Below, piece after piece: positions 13,001-23,665 of a stretch of DNA of 64,000 bases. The stretch spans positions 124,001-188,000 of the forward strand of contig JAEUBA010000051.1 of the NCBI GenBank assembly GCA_018257865.1. Direction: 5' to 3'. Under the pieces are notes generated by a model. It was given only the letters and a program-made list of their open reading frames with translations, did no database searches and was not told the origin of the DNA. Position 1 is the first letter of the stretch. Each line of letters starts with the position of its first letter. The stretch is from Stereocaulon alpinum. Taxonomy: Eukaryota > Ascomycota > Lecanoromycetes > Lecanorales > Stereocaulaceae. A program made the position numbers and the translations under genes.

Positions 13001-13708
13001 CTCCACTCCCCACAGCAGCGTCATATGGCCATTCAGTCCCATCTTGCGCATCATGCAGCTGACATGAGGACTGAGCCAGATGATTTCAATACCCTCCTTG
13101 AAGAGTTCAAAATCCCTCCGAGCTGGATTTGGGATGCTAAAGCGCTCTATGCGCGCAACGTGCTTCGTGACCACGTTAGTGAGGTGGCATACCTGATAAA
13201 AGCAAGCGATTGGAACGAGGCACATGAAGTGCTCAAGAACGAAGTGGGGCCGATGGCCGTTATCGAGGAAGATTGGGATATGCTGAGGCAGATCCTTGAT
13301 GATTTCAAGCCTGGAAAAGAAGACATCCAAGAGTGGGGCCTTGGAGGACAGGTCTATGAGGACTACCTTACTTTGCTCACGAAGAAGTTGGAGGGGAAGA
13401 AGAAGCGGGAGTGTTTGGAGAGGTTGGTGGGTGCACTGCCATTGATGGTCAAGGGTGGTGAAGACAGTTTCAGGGAGATGGTCGCTGTGCAGGAGATTAG
13501 TGGGGTTGTAGGGAAGGAGATTCTTGCGATGAAGGAGAAGGTGAGTCTGCCGAGAAAGTACCGGGAATCGAGGACGTTGCTAACATATCGACAGGGCATT
13601 GAAGGCGCACGGGTCTTGCAGCTACCGCTTACAGAGGATGTGTACTTGAAGCATACGATGGAGTTGAGCCTACAGTATTACAAAGCTGTTATGGCCGGAG
13701 GAACATGA
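7068..13708 (+). CDS. NUP145: Nucleoporin Nup98-Nup96 (Nup145/Nup189) polyprotein
   Basis: Seven exons: 7068..7158, 7278..7361, 7633..8102, 8154..11468, 11623..11871, 11933..13540 and 13595..13708; the total is divisible by three and gives 1976 residues. The N-terminus (MSFSGFGQNNQQ) opens a GLFG/FG repeat domain, interrupted near residues 180-230 by a GLEBS-like segment (YKNFSFEELRLADY, built across the 8103..8153 intron) that would bind Gle2/Rae1. FG repeats continue to about 9370. The autopeptidase domain (about 10260-10710) ends at PHFTTYS, the HF|T self-cleavage site near residue 1055, separating Nup98 and Nup96 parts. The rest is the Nup96 alpha-helical scaffold of the Y complex, ending KHTMELSLQYYKAVMAGGT. 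Two joins are notable: a weak GTTTAA donor at 11469, supported by restored GLK|WPYSKKPK, and an in-frame 54-nt intron 13541..13594 with a GCTAAC branch site. Confidence 0.93.
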
Positions 13709-14079
13709 GTATCACTAGCGTTGAGATGTTTACATTCGAAGGCATCTCGACGGATTGGCGTCCACAGCATAGCATGCATTGCCTATAGCATTCGTTCACT
13801 GTAGATATTATCGAGGATTGTCTCATCTCCACAGGCTCTCGTCTGGGGTTTTGAGCAGAGATTCTGGCACATGTTTTTTGTGCGCTACAAGAGCGGCTTT
13901 ACACACTCCATCAAGACTGTTTATGGCGCTGAAAGTTACATAATTGAGCAGGAATACCAGCTATTACTCTGTGTTGTAACTTCCAAAGCGAACAAGCGAG
14001 CTCAATCCGATAACTGTATCTAAGCGAGTTAATCGCACATACTAGGTGATCATATCGCTAGCCTGGAGATGAGGGTATC
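13709..14079. other. Nup 3' flank, no gene
   Basis: No coding frame. Probably 3' UTR of the nucleoporin gene grading into the repeat field to the right. Confidence 0.4.
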
Positions 14080-14860
14080 TACCGAAATTTCATATGGGAC
14101 GCTTCTTCGCTAGAACTGAGCGAGCGTTACTGTTCCTCAAAATCTCATGTAGAAGACTCACATGAGGAAAGTTGTGCTGATGCCCGGAAGTAGTAGGAGA
14201 TCTCCTACATGAAGAGAAAGGAATGACATGGGCGAAACAATTGTTTCTGCTAGGCAACTTCATCGCTACTAGAAACTTTCACCCAGAAGTCCTGTATAGG
14301 AGAGTTGTCAATCGCTATCAGGAGGAGTCCTCGAGAACGAGATAGATCGCCGGCCTCAAAGAGTCTTTTTACACATGAAATGTGTATGGGAGGATCGTTC
14401 GGTAGCACTGAGCGATCGAATTGCTTCTATAACGTCTTCTATGACGATTTGGTACTGAGATATTGTGGCAGCGGTTACGACTGCTAGGATTCTCCCACAC
14501 GAGGTGATCGACTTTCTGACAAGCTTCTGTGCGTGAGGCATGTTCGCTACCACGAGACGAAAATATCGCTGCTATAAAGTTTAGTATGAGACATTCATAC
14601 AGAAAGGCTGTTGAGGAGTACTGGCAGCCGTCATCTACAAGGTATCGCTAGCCGCAATGAGAGCTTCTGTTTGAGAATGATATATGTGAGAATCATTCGC
14701 TAGCAATTGCAGACCATATCGCTCCTACAACATTTTGTACGGGATTCTCATTTCAGAAATATATAGTCTATTGTTCAGTATCTCATAGAGGCAGTATCAG
14801 GCATCCTCTAAAACTGACAGAGCGATAGGAGCACAAAGACATTCCCCATGCGAAATCATC
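14080..14860. repeat. Degenerate ~150-bp tandem repeat field, about five units
   Basis: A recurring pattern (ATATGTGRGA, then TTCGCTAGCA, GAGCGA, then a stretch like TCGCTCCTATAAC) recurs near 14100, 14240, 14396, 14541 and 14697, a spacing of about 135-155 bases. Units have diverged strongly but preserve the order of sub-motifs. For example CGCTAGAACTGAGCG at 14113 matches CGGTAGCACTGAGCG at 14399, and ATATCGCTGCTATAAAG at 14565 matches ATATCGCTCCTACAACA at 14717. No coding potential is seen. It is best read as an old minisatellite. Confidence 0.6.
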
Positions 14861-15703
14861 GCTCATATCCCTTTATCCATGTCACCTATACAAAACTTTC
14901 CAATGAACGCGTTAAAACAGCTAAAAAGATACTAAAAGGCATTTGTGTCAAAAACCCTCTTTCAAACCATCAGTCAACGATCCGTAAACAACCTATCCGG
15001 CACTGCTGCCATTACCCAGTCGTCCATCCAATCCACTGTACCAGCTTAAGCCTCACTCCACCTCGAACAGCGACAACCCTTCTCACAGAGGCCCCCCCCC
15101 CCCTTTCCTTTGAAACCAAACCATCCCGTTCTAACCCCACCTCATAACCTCCCCAGTCCCCACCAAGCTCTCTACTCCAACATGCAAATTCGGACACCAA
15201 AATACGTTAACATCAATCTGGAACCAGCCATTCTAAGCTCACAGAACGAACATAGACAGTGGCATAAGACCCAATTACATAAAGAAGCTCAGATACTGCA
15301 GGGGCCAGCATGTTGGGTAGGTGTTAGTGCGGTCCGAGTATCGGGGGTGATGGTAAGTGGCTGCTAACTGCGTTTGCAGGACCAGCTTGGTTGATGGTTC
15401 TGGAAATCTTCGGTTTAGATCTGGGTTTGGGGCGCCTTTTTTGGCTTTTGTTGATCTAGAGGTTTTGTTTGGGGGGTGGAGTTTGAGGGGTTTTGGGCTG
15501 GGTTCCGGGTGTTAGTTACAGTGAGATGACATGACATGACATGACCATCGAGGTGGGACACCGGAAAGTGAACCAGACATACAACAGTATTGGTACTTGG
15601 ATGTAGCGCGAACCAAAGCGGGCCAACGCTACGACTTAACGCCCTCACACCGTCCAAACGCCTCCATGCTATGTACAATGCTTTCTTCCCTCGATTCCAG
15701 ATA
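14861..15703. other. Intergenic, simple-sequence tracts
   Basis: No gene. It contains a run of ten C at about 15092 and a short TGACA pentamer microsatellite near 15524-15545. The 15420-15510 stretch is very G-rich on the + strand, and the 15000-15170 stretch C-rich. The part next to 15704 is presumably 3' UTR of the complex I gene. Confidence 0.4.
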
Positions 15704-17394
15704 TTATTGACCAGGCGAAATGAGTAAGCCCTTCTTCTGGGCATCGTGATCCCATCCGCCAGCCCTAGCTTCACCACCATGCGCTTCAGCATATCCCTTC
15801 ACTCTAGCTTCGAGCTCAGGCCTGAAATGTCGGACTAGACCTTGCAGTGGCCATGCGAAGGCTTCGCCAAGAGCTAGGACACACATTAGCACAAACAATT
15901 ATCGACCTCATGGCTGAAAGTATTTACCGCAAATAGTATGTCCCTCGACCTGCTTCGTCAACTCTTGTAACATGTCAATCTCCCTCGCCCTCGCTTGCCC
16001 CTTCTCAAACCGCTTCATGATTTGCTCTGTCCACTTGGTACCCTCTCGACACGGCGTGCACTGTCCGCAGCTCTCGTGCTTGTAGAAAGACGACAATCGT
16101 GATATAGCGCGCACCACATCCGCGCTCTTGTCCATTACGATCACTGCTGCTGTTCCTAAGCCTGACTGACTGTCTTTTAGTGCGTCGAAGTCCATCAATT
16201 GTTCGTTACATTGTGCCGCAGGGAGGATGGGCGTAGATGAGCCACCGGGGATAATGGCTTTCAAGTTGTCCCACCCGCCTCGTACGCCCCCGGCATGCTT
16301 CTCAATGAGCTCTTTGAGTGGAATGGACATCTCTTCCTCGACGGTACAAGGGTTGTTGACGTGGCCTGAGATGCAGAAGAGTTTCGTCCCCGAATTCCGT
16401 TCACGACCGAAGGAGTTGAACCAGCTAGCACCACGACGGATGATGGTAGGAGCAACAGCGATAGTTTCAACATTCGCGACGGTAGATGGGCATCCGAAAA
16501 GACCGACCGATGCTGGGAAAGGGGGCTTTAGGCGGGGCTTCCCTGGCTTTCCTTCTAGAGATTCAATGAGAGACGTTTCTTCCCCGCAAACATAGGCGCC
16601 CATCCCGCGGTGGATGAAGATGTCAAAGTCATATCCACTACCACAAGCATTCTTGCCTATTAATCCCTCTTTATATGCTTCTTGAATTGCTCGCTGCAGC
16701 ACAGTAGTTTCGTGGTAGAATTCTCCTCGGATGTAGATGTAGGCAGCACTGCAGTTCATGGCTCGACCAGCAACTAGACATCCTTCAACGAGCTTGTGGG
16801 GGTCTTTGCGCATAATCTCTCGGTCTTTGCAGGTTCCCGGTTCGCCTTCATCGGCGTTTACGACGAGGTAGCGGGGCTTGGTGTCTTTGTCCCAGTCTTT
16901 GAAGTTCATGAAGGACTGCCTCATTAGCATTGATAATTTTGGGCGGTTAATGCTGTGGTCATACCCATTTCATACCCGAGGGAAACCCAGCGCCACCGCG
17001 TCCTCGAAGGCCGGAGGCTTTTATTTCTGAGATGAGCTATCGAACCCGTCAGCTAGAGTACCCTAAGTCATGATATCTGTATGCTACGAACCCAATCATG
17101 ACCCTTGAGTAGCATCTCCTTTGTCTTATACCAGTCCCCATACTTCATCGCGCTCTTCAAATCCGCCCCATGATGCCCATATAGATTCTGGAATATCCGG
17201 TCCTGATCTTTCAGACCCCCAAAATGCGTCCGCTTCGCCGGCGGTGCATCTTGTACTGTCGCTAGTTCTCGCCGTTGCTGCCGTTGTGATGCGGTATGCG
17301 CTCCATTGAGCCGTGAGCCTGCGGAGACGGAGGGTTGAAGGCGGTGGGAAAGAGTGCTGAGGGGCTTGTAGGTGGCTGCTCGCGAGGTGACCAT
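15704..17394 (-). CDS. nuo-51: NADH:ubiquinone oxidoreductase 51-kDa subunit (NDUFV1, complex I)
   Basis: Four exons on the minus strand: 17394..17092, 17036..16965, 16915..15928 and 15873..15704 (introns of 55, 49 and 54 nt), 510 residues. The N-terminus is Arg/Ser/Thr-rich without acidic residues, as for a mitochondrial presequence. GRGGAGFPSGMKW, spread over exons 2 and 3, starts the NADH/FMN site, with NADEGEPGTCKDRE and GAYVCGEETSLIESLEG. The N3 4Fe-4S ligands are CGQCTPCREG and the Cys of HTIC, whose codon immediately precedes the last splice junction. The subunit accepts electrons from NADH through FMN in the matrix arm of complex I. The first donor is GTTCGT, weaker than the others. 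All cofactor residues are present, so the gene looks functional. Confidence 0.95.
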
Positions 17395-17934
17395 TGTTGT
17401 AAGAGGGGTGGAGGGATGGGAGAAGGGGTGGTGATGGCGTTGTTGTGGGGTGGCTAATTTTGCGGGACAATATCGAGGAGGTCATCGAGTAGATAAGCGA
17501 GCATTGATTGGTTAAAGTTAAGTCGCGCTAGTACTCGTGTATCGACTCTATGAAGACGCACCACAACACAGATCCTTTTCCCTGTTCAGACTCTCCTTTT
17601 CAGTTGCCGACAATCTACGGATATGACCTTCAGACCAAGACTGTCTTTTAAGAACCCTCCAAGATTGAATTAGCTAAATTCTCATTGCCTATGTTTTGGC
17701 TGCAAAAAGCCTGTACCAGTCTGTCTTGTGGGCTACGAGAGTAAGCATCAATGTGTGGAACGTTCTATACTGTCCTTTTTCTATTGTGTGTATACATTTT
17801 TGATGAGGAGTGCAATGTCTATTATCTACCAAGTCTTGTCCAGGATGTCTCTCATATCGGTAATTGTTTCATGTATATCTTAAGTCAAGGATACCTCGCA
17901 CGTCCTTTCAAATGATACATAGTATCCAAGAGGT
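17395..17934. other. Intergenic, no gene seen
   Basis: Space between two minus-strand genes: promoter of the complex I gene at the left and 3' flank of the GPI-type protein gene at the right. No coding frame with support. Confidence 0.4.
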
Positions 17935-19851
17935 TCATCCACCTATCCAAGAACTAAAACCTGTCAGAACCGAACCAATTGCCAGGAGAATCGGCGCTGA
18001 GGCAACAAATGTGGCGCCAGTTTTGACAGTGCCCAAATTGACCTTGTGATGATTCCCCACGCTGCTGGGGTAGATAGCCAGTACGTCAGACGGCACGTGG
18101 TCGTAACCAGACAGTGGGTTACTACGCATGCCCCAGCCGCTGTTCCACGCAGCCCGTTGCTCGCCGTGGTGGCTGCAACTGACGGCCATCGATGCCCAGA
18201 GCCATAAGATTCGCGATGTAGCATCCCGCTGCTGGTTGATAATCAGGATATCCGAGCTGGATTTTCGAAGTGGCCAGGCATATGTAGAAAAGAGTATACA
18301 GCCCAGTTGTGCAATGAAGATTAAAAAGGCTATCAAGGAAACAATTCGAGTATATACGGGTGAAAGTATCAGGGCTCGCGAAGAGCAAGGTGTCTTGCGA
18401 AAAACCGTCGATGTTCGCAAACTCGAATTCGCTACCACTAGATTGGGTGGCCAGCCGTCCTTCGTTGTCGATTGAAAATGCTTGAGCTTCAGCAATATTT
18501 TGGGTAGGTACTGCTATATCCTCGGGTCCAGCAATATCTTCGGCATGGAATAGTCTCACGAATCTGCCGTCATAAGGGGTACCGCCTGTGACCCCAAGAA
18601 TGAATTCCGGTCTCACGGGCAGGCTGGGACACATGAAGAGACTGCAGAAGTGGTGGGTACAGGGGCCTCGGTTCTTGTGGACGAGTAACCGGTAAGGGAG
18701 ACACCACTGCTGATGACAATGTTGGTGGAAAACACACCCCCACTGGGAACATTGCCAGTCGGAAAGACGCCGCTCGGCATAATTCTTCCAGTAGGAGACA
18801 CTCCACTAGGCATAGTGCTTCCTGAGGGGAACACGCCGCTGGGCTTGCCGCTTCCTGAGGGGAAGACACCGCTGGGCTTGCTGCTTCCTGAGGGGAAGAC
18901 ACCGCTGGGATCGGGGACACCAGTCGGAAAGACTCCACGGGTGTTAGTGGCACTGGTTGGGAAGCCACCAACAGGACTAACTCTGGGTCGGTCTGAGGCG
19001 ATGCCTGAGGAGAGAATAGGGTACGAGCCACTGGTGCTGAATGGATACGAGGGGTGCAGTCTCGTCGCAGAAGGTAAGCCCGAGTGCGATTTTCCTGTAC
19101 CAGATACTGAGTTGTGGTACGAGTGTCCGCTCGCAGATCCTGTGCCTTTTGATGGGGAGATGTGCTTCGATGAGTAGACGGAGTGGTGAAGCGTTCCATT
19201 AACTGAAGTTCCTCCATGTACTGAACCTCCTTGTCCTGAAGGAATGTGGCCCGACAGCCTGGACCCCGAAGTGCCGTGGCCAGACGAAGCGTGGCCCGGG
19301 GATTCAGAGCCTCCGTTGCCACCAGAACCTAGGCCGGATGAGCTAGATCCTGAGCCCGAGGCAAGTCCTCCAGCGCCTGAGCTTGAAGTGTCAGACCCAG
19401 CCTTCCCCAGACCTGAGCCGGAAGTAGAGCCTGAGCCTGAGCTTGAGTCAGTGGAGGCTGAGCCTGAGCCAGACTCAGCGCCAGCCGACTGGTCATTACC
19501 AGACTCGGGTACAAGGCTCCATCCATTGTTACCGTGGGCATCTCCGGCACCGAGAGGAGAAGAAGTACCAGTTGAGTAAGGAGAAGACGCGGTAGGGGAT
19601 TGTATAGTCGTGGCGGCTGAGCCAGTGGCATTGAAGTAATGTACGCTATAACTCTTCATTTGAACTGGTGAATGGCTTGCGGTTCCAGGGGCATATTTGC
19701 TCGTAGATTGGCTCTCGGTGGCTGTAATTGTGACAGTACCGACAGTGACTGTGACTGTGACCGCTGGAACAGCTGAGCAGGTTACGGCAGAATGGGCAGA
19801 TACTGCTGCTGCAAATATGAGGCCCAAGAGCCAGAGATGGTTATGTAGCAT
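17935..19851 (-). CDS. Secreted Ser/Gly-rich protein with 11-residue repeats and probable GPI tail
   Basis: The ATG at 19851 opens a signal peptide (MLHNHLWLLGLIFAAAVSAHS), followed by a VTVTVTVGTVTITAT segment and a long Ser/Gly/Thr-rich region. Then come about six 11-residue repeats of the form PSGVFPSGSGK (about 18730-18930). This frame ends in SSCVPACP-stop at 18613. The continuation, VRPEFILGVTGG... to CTTGLYTLFYIC..., is in another frame (18634-18126) and looks like the C-terminal domain of such proteins. It is reached either by a 1-base frameshift in a CCC run near 18615-18620 or by an unusual intron 18632..18586. A clean 61-nt intron (18125..18065, CTGAC branch) then joins a last exon 18064..17935 ending FVASAPILLAIGSVLTGFSSW, a GPI-signal-like tail. 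It is probably a cell-wall or surface protein. Whether it is intact depends on the frame break. Confidence 0.65.
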
Positions 19852-21675
19852 TATGAGTTTATGTATTAAAGATAAAGATTGTGATTATAATATCTTAAAC
19901 GAGAGGCATACCAGCATTACAGAGCTGGACAATTGCGGTAAAGAATGGCTGCGGGCAAGACTCCGCTAGGTGCAGAAACAAGAAAGCAAGAGAGTGAGAT
20001 AGAGATAGAGAAAGGAGAGTTGTCAAGGGAAATTTTACGACCGCAAACACAATAAGTAAAGAATAGGCGTGACATCCCTTGGGTCCAGATCACCTTTGCA
20101 ACTCAACAAAGCGCGATGGCTAAACAGCATAAGTTAAAGTGAGCAGGACAATGTACGTAAACTCAGCTGAGGTCGATTCAGCCACGGTCACAGCGGTAAA
20201 GCGCGTTGGAAGGGCCGTAGCAGATCGTCCCTTTGGTGCCATACCGTTCTAGGTACGGAAGGACATAGTCATGATCTTTTGAGAACGGTAAGGTGGACTA
20301 AGGTCAGTAGGGAAAGCGAAAGGAGATGATGCCAAGGCCTCAGACACGGTTAGTATTGTAACTTGAGATGCGAATCCAGTAGCTCGAGTAGTACACTTAC
20401 TTAGTGTGTCCTTCACAAAGAAGCTCCAGACCCAAATGTGGCTTGCTAAAATAGGCGTTAGGGTCATTGCTTAGCTATTGCTTGCTTGCTTACTTATGGG
20501 ACCGTCCTGAAAACCGTTGTTTACTAATGAGACTTTGACTTCAGGTCAATCTAACCAACATGGCAAAGGATTCTGATCAGATGAATCTGCAGGAACTAAA
20601 GCGGCTGCTAGCCACTTGAAGAGTTCATCCTCCAAGTAGTACACGATCCTCCCGTGTGAGCATGGTCCTAACGAGCCCCTTGGAGCTGATCGTTTACATA
20701 GCAATATGGAAAAGCCCCGGAATTGGGCTATTTTCGCAGCCTCAGCGGCCAATTCAAACCCGCCTAATTAGCATGCTCTAGGGCGCTTGTTAGGGCCCTG
20801 TTCGCTTAGAGGTCTTGCGTACTCTACGTAAGGGGTGAACCGCTCTACTGTATTCAGGACTTAGCGCTTCCAGAACTATTGTGTTGCTATGAATCAAGGT
20901 TTTTCCAGCAGTGGTGTCATGGGAAAATGTGCACTTACGCGATCCGATTAGTGCATGTTGGTATTACATGTTTATGTGAACATCTCTACCAGCGATGATT
21001 ATACATGGATGTAGCGAAGGATGTCCGATGCCGGGCGTCCTTACGACGGTATGAACATCATAAGGAACACCAAGATTTTGCAAGTATGCCTGTCACCCAT
21101 GTCCGTGCCATCCAAGGCTTCGTAAGAGATCTAGTTCAGCTTTCGAGCTCATGGCATCCATGCAGCATTGCGTTGTGTAGCCGAAAGCCGCTTATCAGAG
21201 CTGCATCCCAGCGCACTGACAGTGACATGTATGGCATCATGAAAGGATGGGCATCCCGAAAGCGTAGTGTGATCAGTACGTACGATGATACAGTCGTAGT
21301 TTGCGAGTAACAGCTTTGTCATAGCGGCAGTACAATGCACAGCATCCTACTATGTTTTCAGTAGTCAAAATGCAACTTGCAACAAGAGATGCAGCCCCAG
21401 GGGAGACGTGTCCATTTGGAACCTTTCGACCTTCGGTACGTTTAAGTGCACATTTTCGGGATGCTTTATTCTTGACACGGGCCGATTCGCTTTCGTTGCT
21501 TTGCTGCAATGAAGCTCATGTCTACCCAGAGCAAGAGTACCACGAACCGGTAAGTGGGTATCTCGATGCACTTGAACCCCAGTCATCTATCAAAGCGTAA
21601 AAGATTGGGTGGGGACCATGCAGAAGTCAGAGTGCAACAGCATCAGAAACCCAGAACTTCCAGGTCCTGGCATCT
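19852..21675. other. Intergenic, one possible gene fragment
   Basis: Mostly noncoding. On the minus strand, 20560..20299 shows two well-formed introns (48 nt, GTAAGC to TTTTAG with CCCTAAC; 62 nt, GTAAGT to CTGAG with TACTAAC) that keep one frame, NGFQDGPITSHIWVWSFFVK then DTLSLGIISFRFPY-stop. No start codon or family was recognised, so it may be a relic. Confidence 0.3.
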
Positions 21676-22799
21676 TCAGCTGTCCCTCTTTAGCCCCTTC
21701 AACCTCTCGTATTCTTGCTCTCTCAACCTCCTTTCGTACTCTCGCCGACTCGTATCCCGTTCGCGCTTCTGCTTTTCAGCATCTATACGTGCGGCTCTTT
21801 TGTTGCGCTCTTGCTCCTGCTGAAGAGCAGCACGCTGGGCCTCCTCTGTTTTCTCCCTCTCTTTTTCTGTAGCAGCACGTATCGCCTCTGCTCTCCTTGC
21901 TTTCTTTCCTTCCGCAGCAGCGTGCCTCCTCTCCTCTTGGGCCTTCTGGTTCTTCTTCTCCTGTGTATTTAGTTTGCTATTTAGCTTGGCCCTTTGTGTT
22001 CTCCTCTTGCGATCTTCTCGTGCCTTCTTCTCTCGATCTAAGCCTTCTGCCTTCCTCCTGGCTCTCTCCTCATCTCTTTCGCTAACTACCCACGGGATAT
22101 TGAGGACGTCTCTGCGGAAGGCGGTATTCTCGGCCCAAGCGGCTGCTTCTTCGTTGGTGGTGCGAACGATAGCTGGAGAGGAGTCCTGGGTTAGGCTTCT
22201 CGATAGCTATGGAATAGACATGCCATAACTTACCAATGCGCTCCAGCTGCATTTGCCTCTCGCCTCTATATGTTTTCACCCCACCCTTGACTTTCACGAC
22301 AGTCCCAATGTCTAATCCATCGAGATCGATCGTGCGACCCGTAGCTGTCACACCTGTAGTTGGCTTGACCGAGATCATGTCTTTCACATTGGATTCGTCT
22401 AGATCTGGGGCTTTGAGAGTAGGTGTAGGTCGTGCGCAAGTGACTTCGACCAAGACGCCGCTACTGTCATCCAGCAGCATGACCAAGCGCGTAGGCCACT
22501 CGTCGATGGCGACGATGACGCCTACAAGGCGTATCCATTTGATGGGGTGATTCAGGTGGAAGTAGATATTTTGTCCTTGAGTCTTTCACATCAGCCTTTG
22601 ACTTCCTACAACTTCAGCAGCATCTGCGGTAATAGTGATGCCGCCATGCGGGTTGAGAAGCCATGCCTTCGAAGCCTGCCCTTTCTTGTAGGGCATGCAC
22701 GTCTACTGCCGTCAATCTTGCCCATGCTTCGTGTGTTGGGGACAGCGAGAAGCAGTAGGCAGGGTAGAATCTTAGAGGGGCGGAGAGGGAGGTTTGCAT
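21676..22799 (-). CDS. STN1: Telomere-capping protein Stn1 (CST complex)
   Basis: Three exons: 22799..22667, 22575..22234 and 22172..21676, 323 residues. The OB-fold begins FYPAYCFSLSPTHEAW and continues with NIYFHLNHPIKWIRLVGVIV, LVMLLDDSSGVLVEVTCARP, and VVKVKGGVKTYRGERQMQLE, all typical of Stn1, the ssDNA-binding partner of Ten1 at chromosome ends. The third exon gives VRTTNEEAAAWAENTAFRRD, PWVVSERD, then about 130 residues of uninterrupted charged coiled coil (Lys/Arg/Glu/Ala) with no winged-helix region. The first intron (22666..22576, 91 nt) has a GC donor, GCATGG, because no GT exists before the stop; splicing there restores FEG|QNIYFHL. The second intron is ordinary (61 nt, GTAAGT). 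Confidence 0.9.
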
Positions 22800-23208
22800 A
22801 GCATTCTCGGTAGTGGTAGAGCCCGCATTAGGATCCGATACTGCCTCATAGAGCTTTCTACATGAGTAGGCGGTCTCCAGGCGCGACGCGCAGGAAACGC
22901 CAAGACCGAAGTACGTAGTGGTGTTTACCCGCAGGAATACAGTCGGGACCACTCTGGGCTGCAGTACTTATGAAACGAGCACTCTTGATATTCTAAATAG
23001 ATAGCCAAAGCCCAAAATTTGGAACGCGTACTCCATAATTCAGCATTGATTAATTCCGGGATCGAAAGGAAGCTACGAGAATCAACAATGCTGTCCCCAA
23101 AGCAGTCTTCGGAGTGTGCACCCACTCTTGACAACGAGAGTTTCGATAAGGGTTGTAAATATTGATTGAGATCACTCTAGCAATAATAAGGTTACCCTAT
23201 CGCCTTCT
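22800..23208. other. Intergenic, no gene seen
   Basis: STN1 promoter side on the left. No supported coding frame. Confidence 0.4.
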
Positions 23209-23665
23209 ATGGCTGGTCTGACATGTAGGCCAAAGTTCAAGGTGTTATCTTACAAAAGGGACACCCGCTACAATGATATTGATGTGCCAGAGGATCAGGA
23301 TTGGAAATCGAAGAGGAGAGCTGGCCAGCATCTGAAATCCTGTCAACCGAGGGTTACTGGATTACCTGCAACGAGTGCCCGATTTTCTTTGAACACAACC
23401 TGTATGATGCGCTTATGCAAGTTCGAACATTGGAGCCAGACATTGATATTTGGATCGATGCGATCTCCATCAATCGAGATGATCTTCACGAGAGGGCGCA
23501 GCAGTGGCCATCATGAGTGACCTCTATGCCTCAGCAACGCAGAGTTATCGTCTGGCTTGGTCTACGCAGTCACAATTTCGAACACTTCTGCTGGGCAATA
23601 GAGGAATCCTACGTAAATTCAAGGCTTTATTGCAATTTTTTCGCCAAGAATCTTTAACCTAGAAT
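23209..23665 (+). pseudogene. HET-domain gene relic
   Basis: Fragments of a heterokaryon-incompatibility (HET) domain occur in order but in different frames. FKVLSYKRDTRYNDIDVPED (about 23237-23296) stands where LSYxWG is expected, followed by NLYDALMQVR... and IDIWIDAISINRDDLHERAQ (23301-23505). A shifted frame then gives VAIMSDLYASATQ (about 23504-23543), and another shift gives RVIVWLGLRSHNFEHFCWAI (about 23536-23595). At least two frame changes without splice sites and a stop soon after show a decayed copy of the N-terminal third of a HET protein. Such relics are common near recently turned-over accessory regions. No intact start or C-terminal part is visible. Confidence 0.7.

Noticed and set aside
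18713..19177. 154-codon + frame with PEGNTPLG-like repeats
   Set aside because: Antisense to the 33-bp repeats of the minus-strand surface protein; its repeats merely mirror those units.
21715..22228. Leu/Ser-rich + frames resembling membrane proteins
   Set aside because: Antisense of the charged coiled coil of Stn1.
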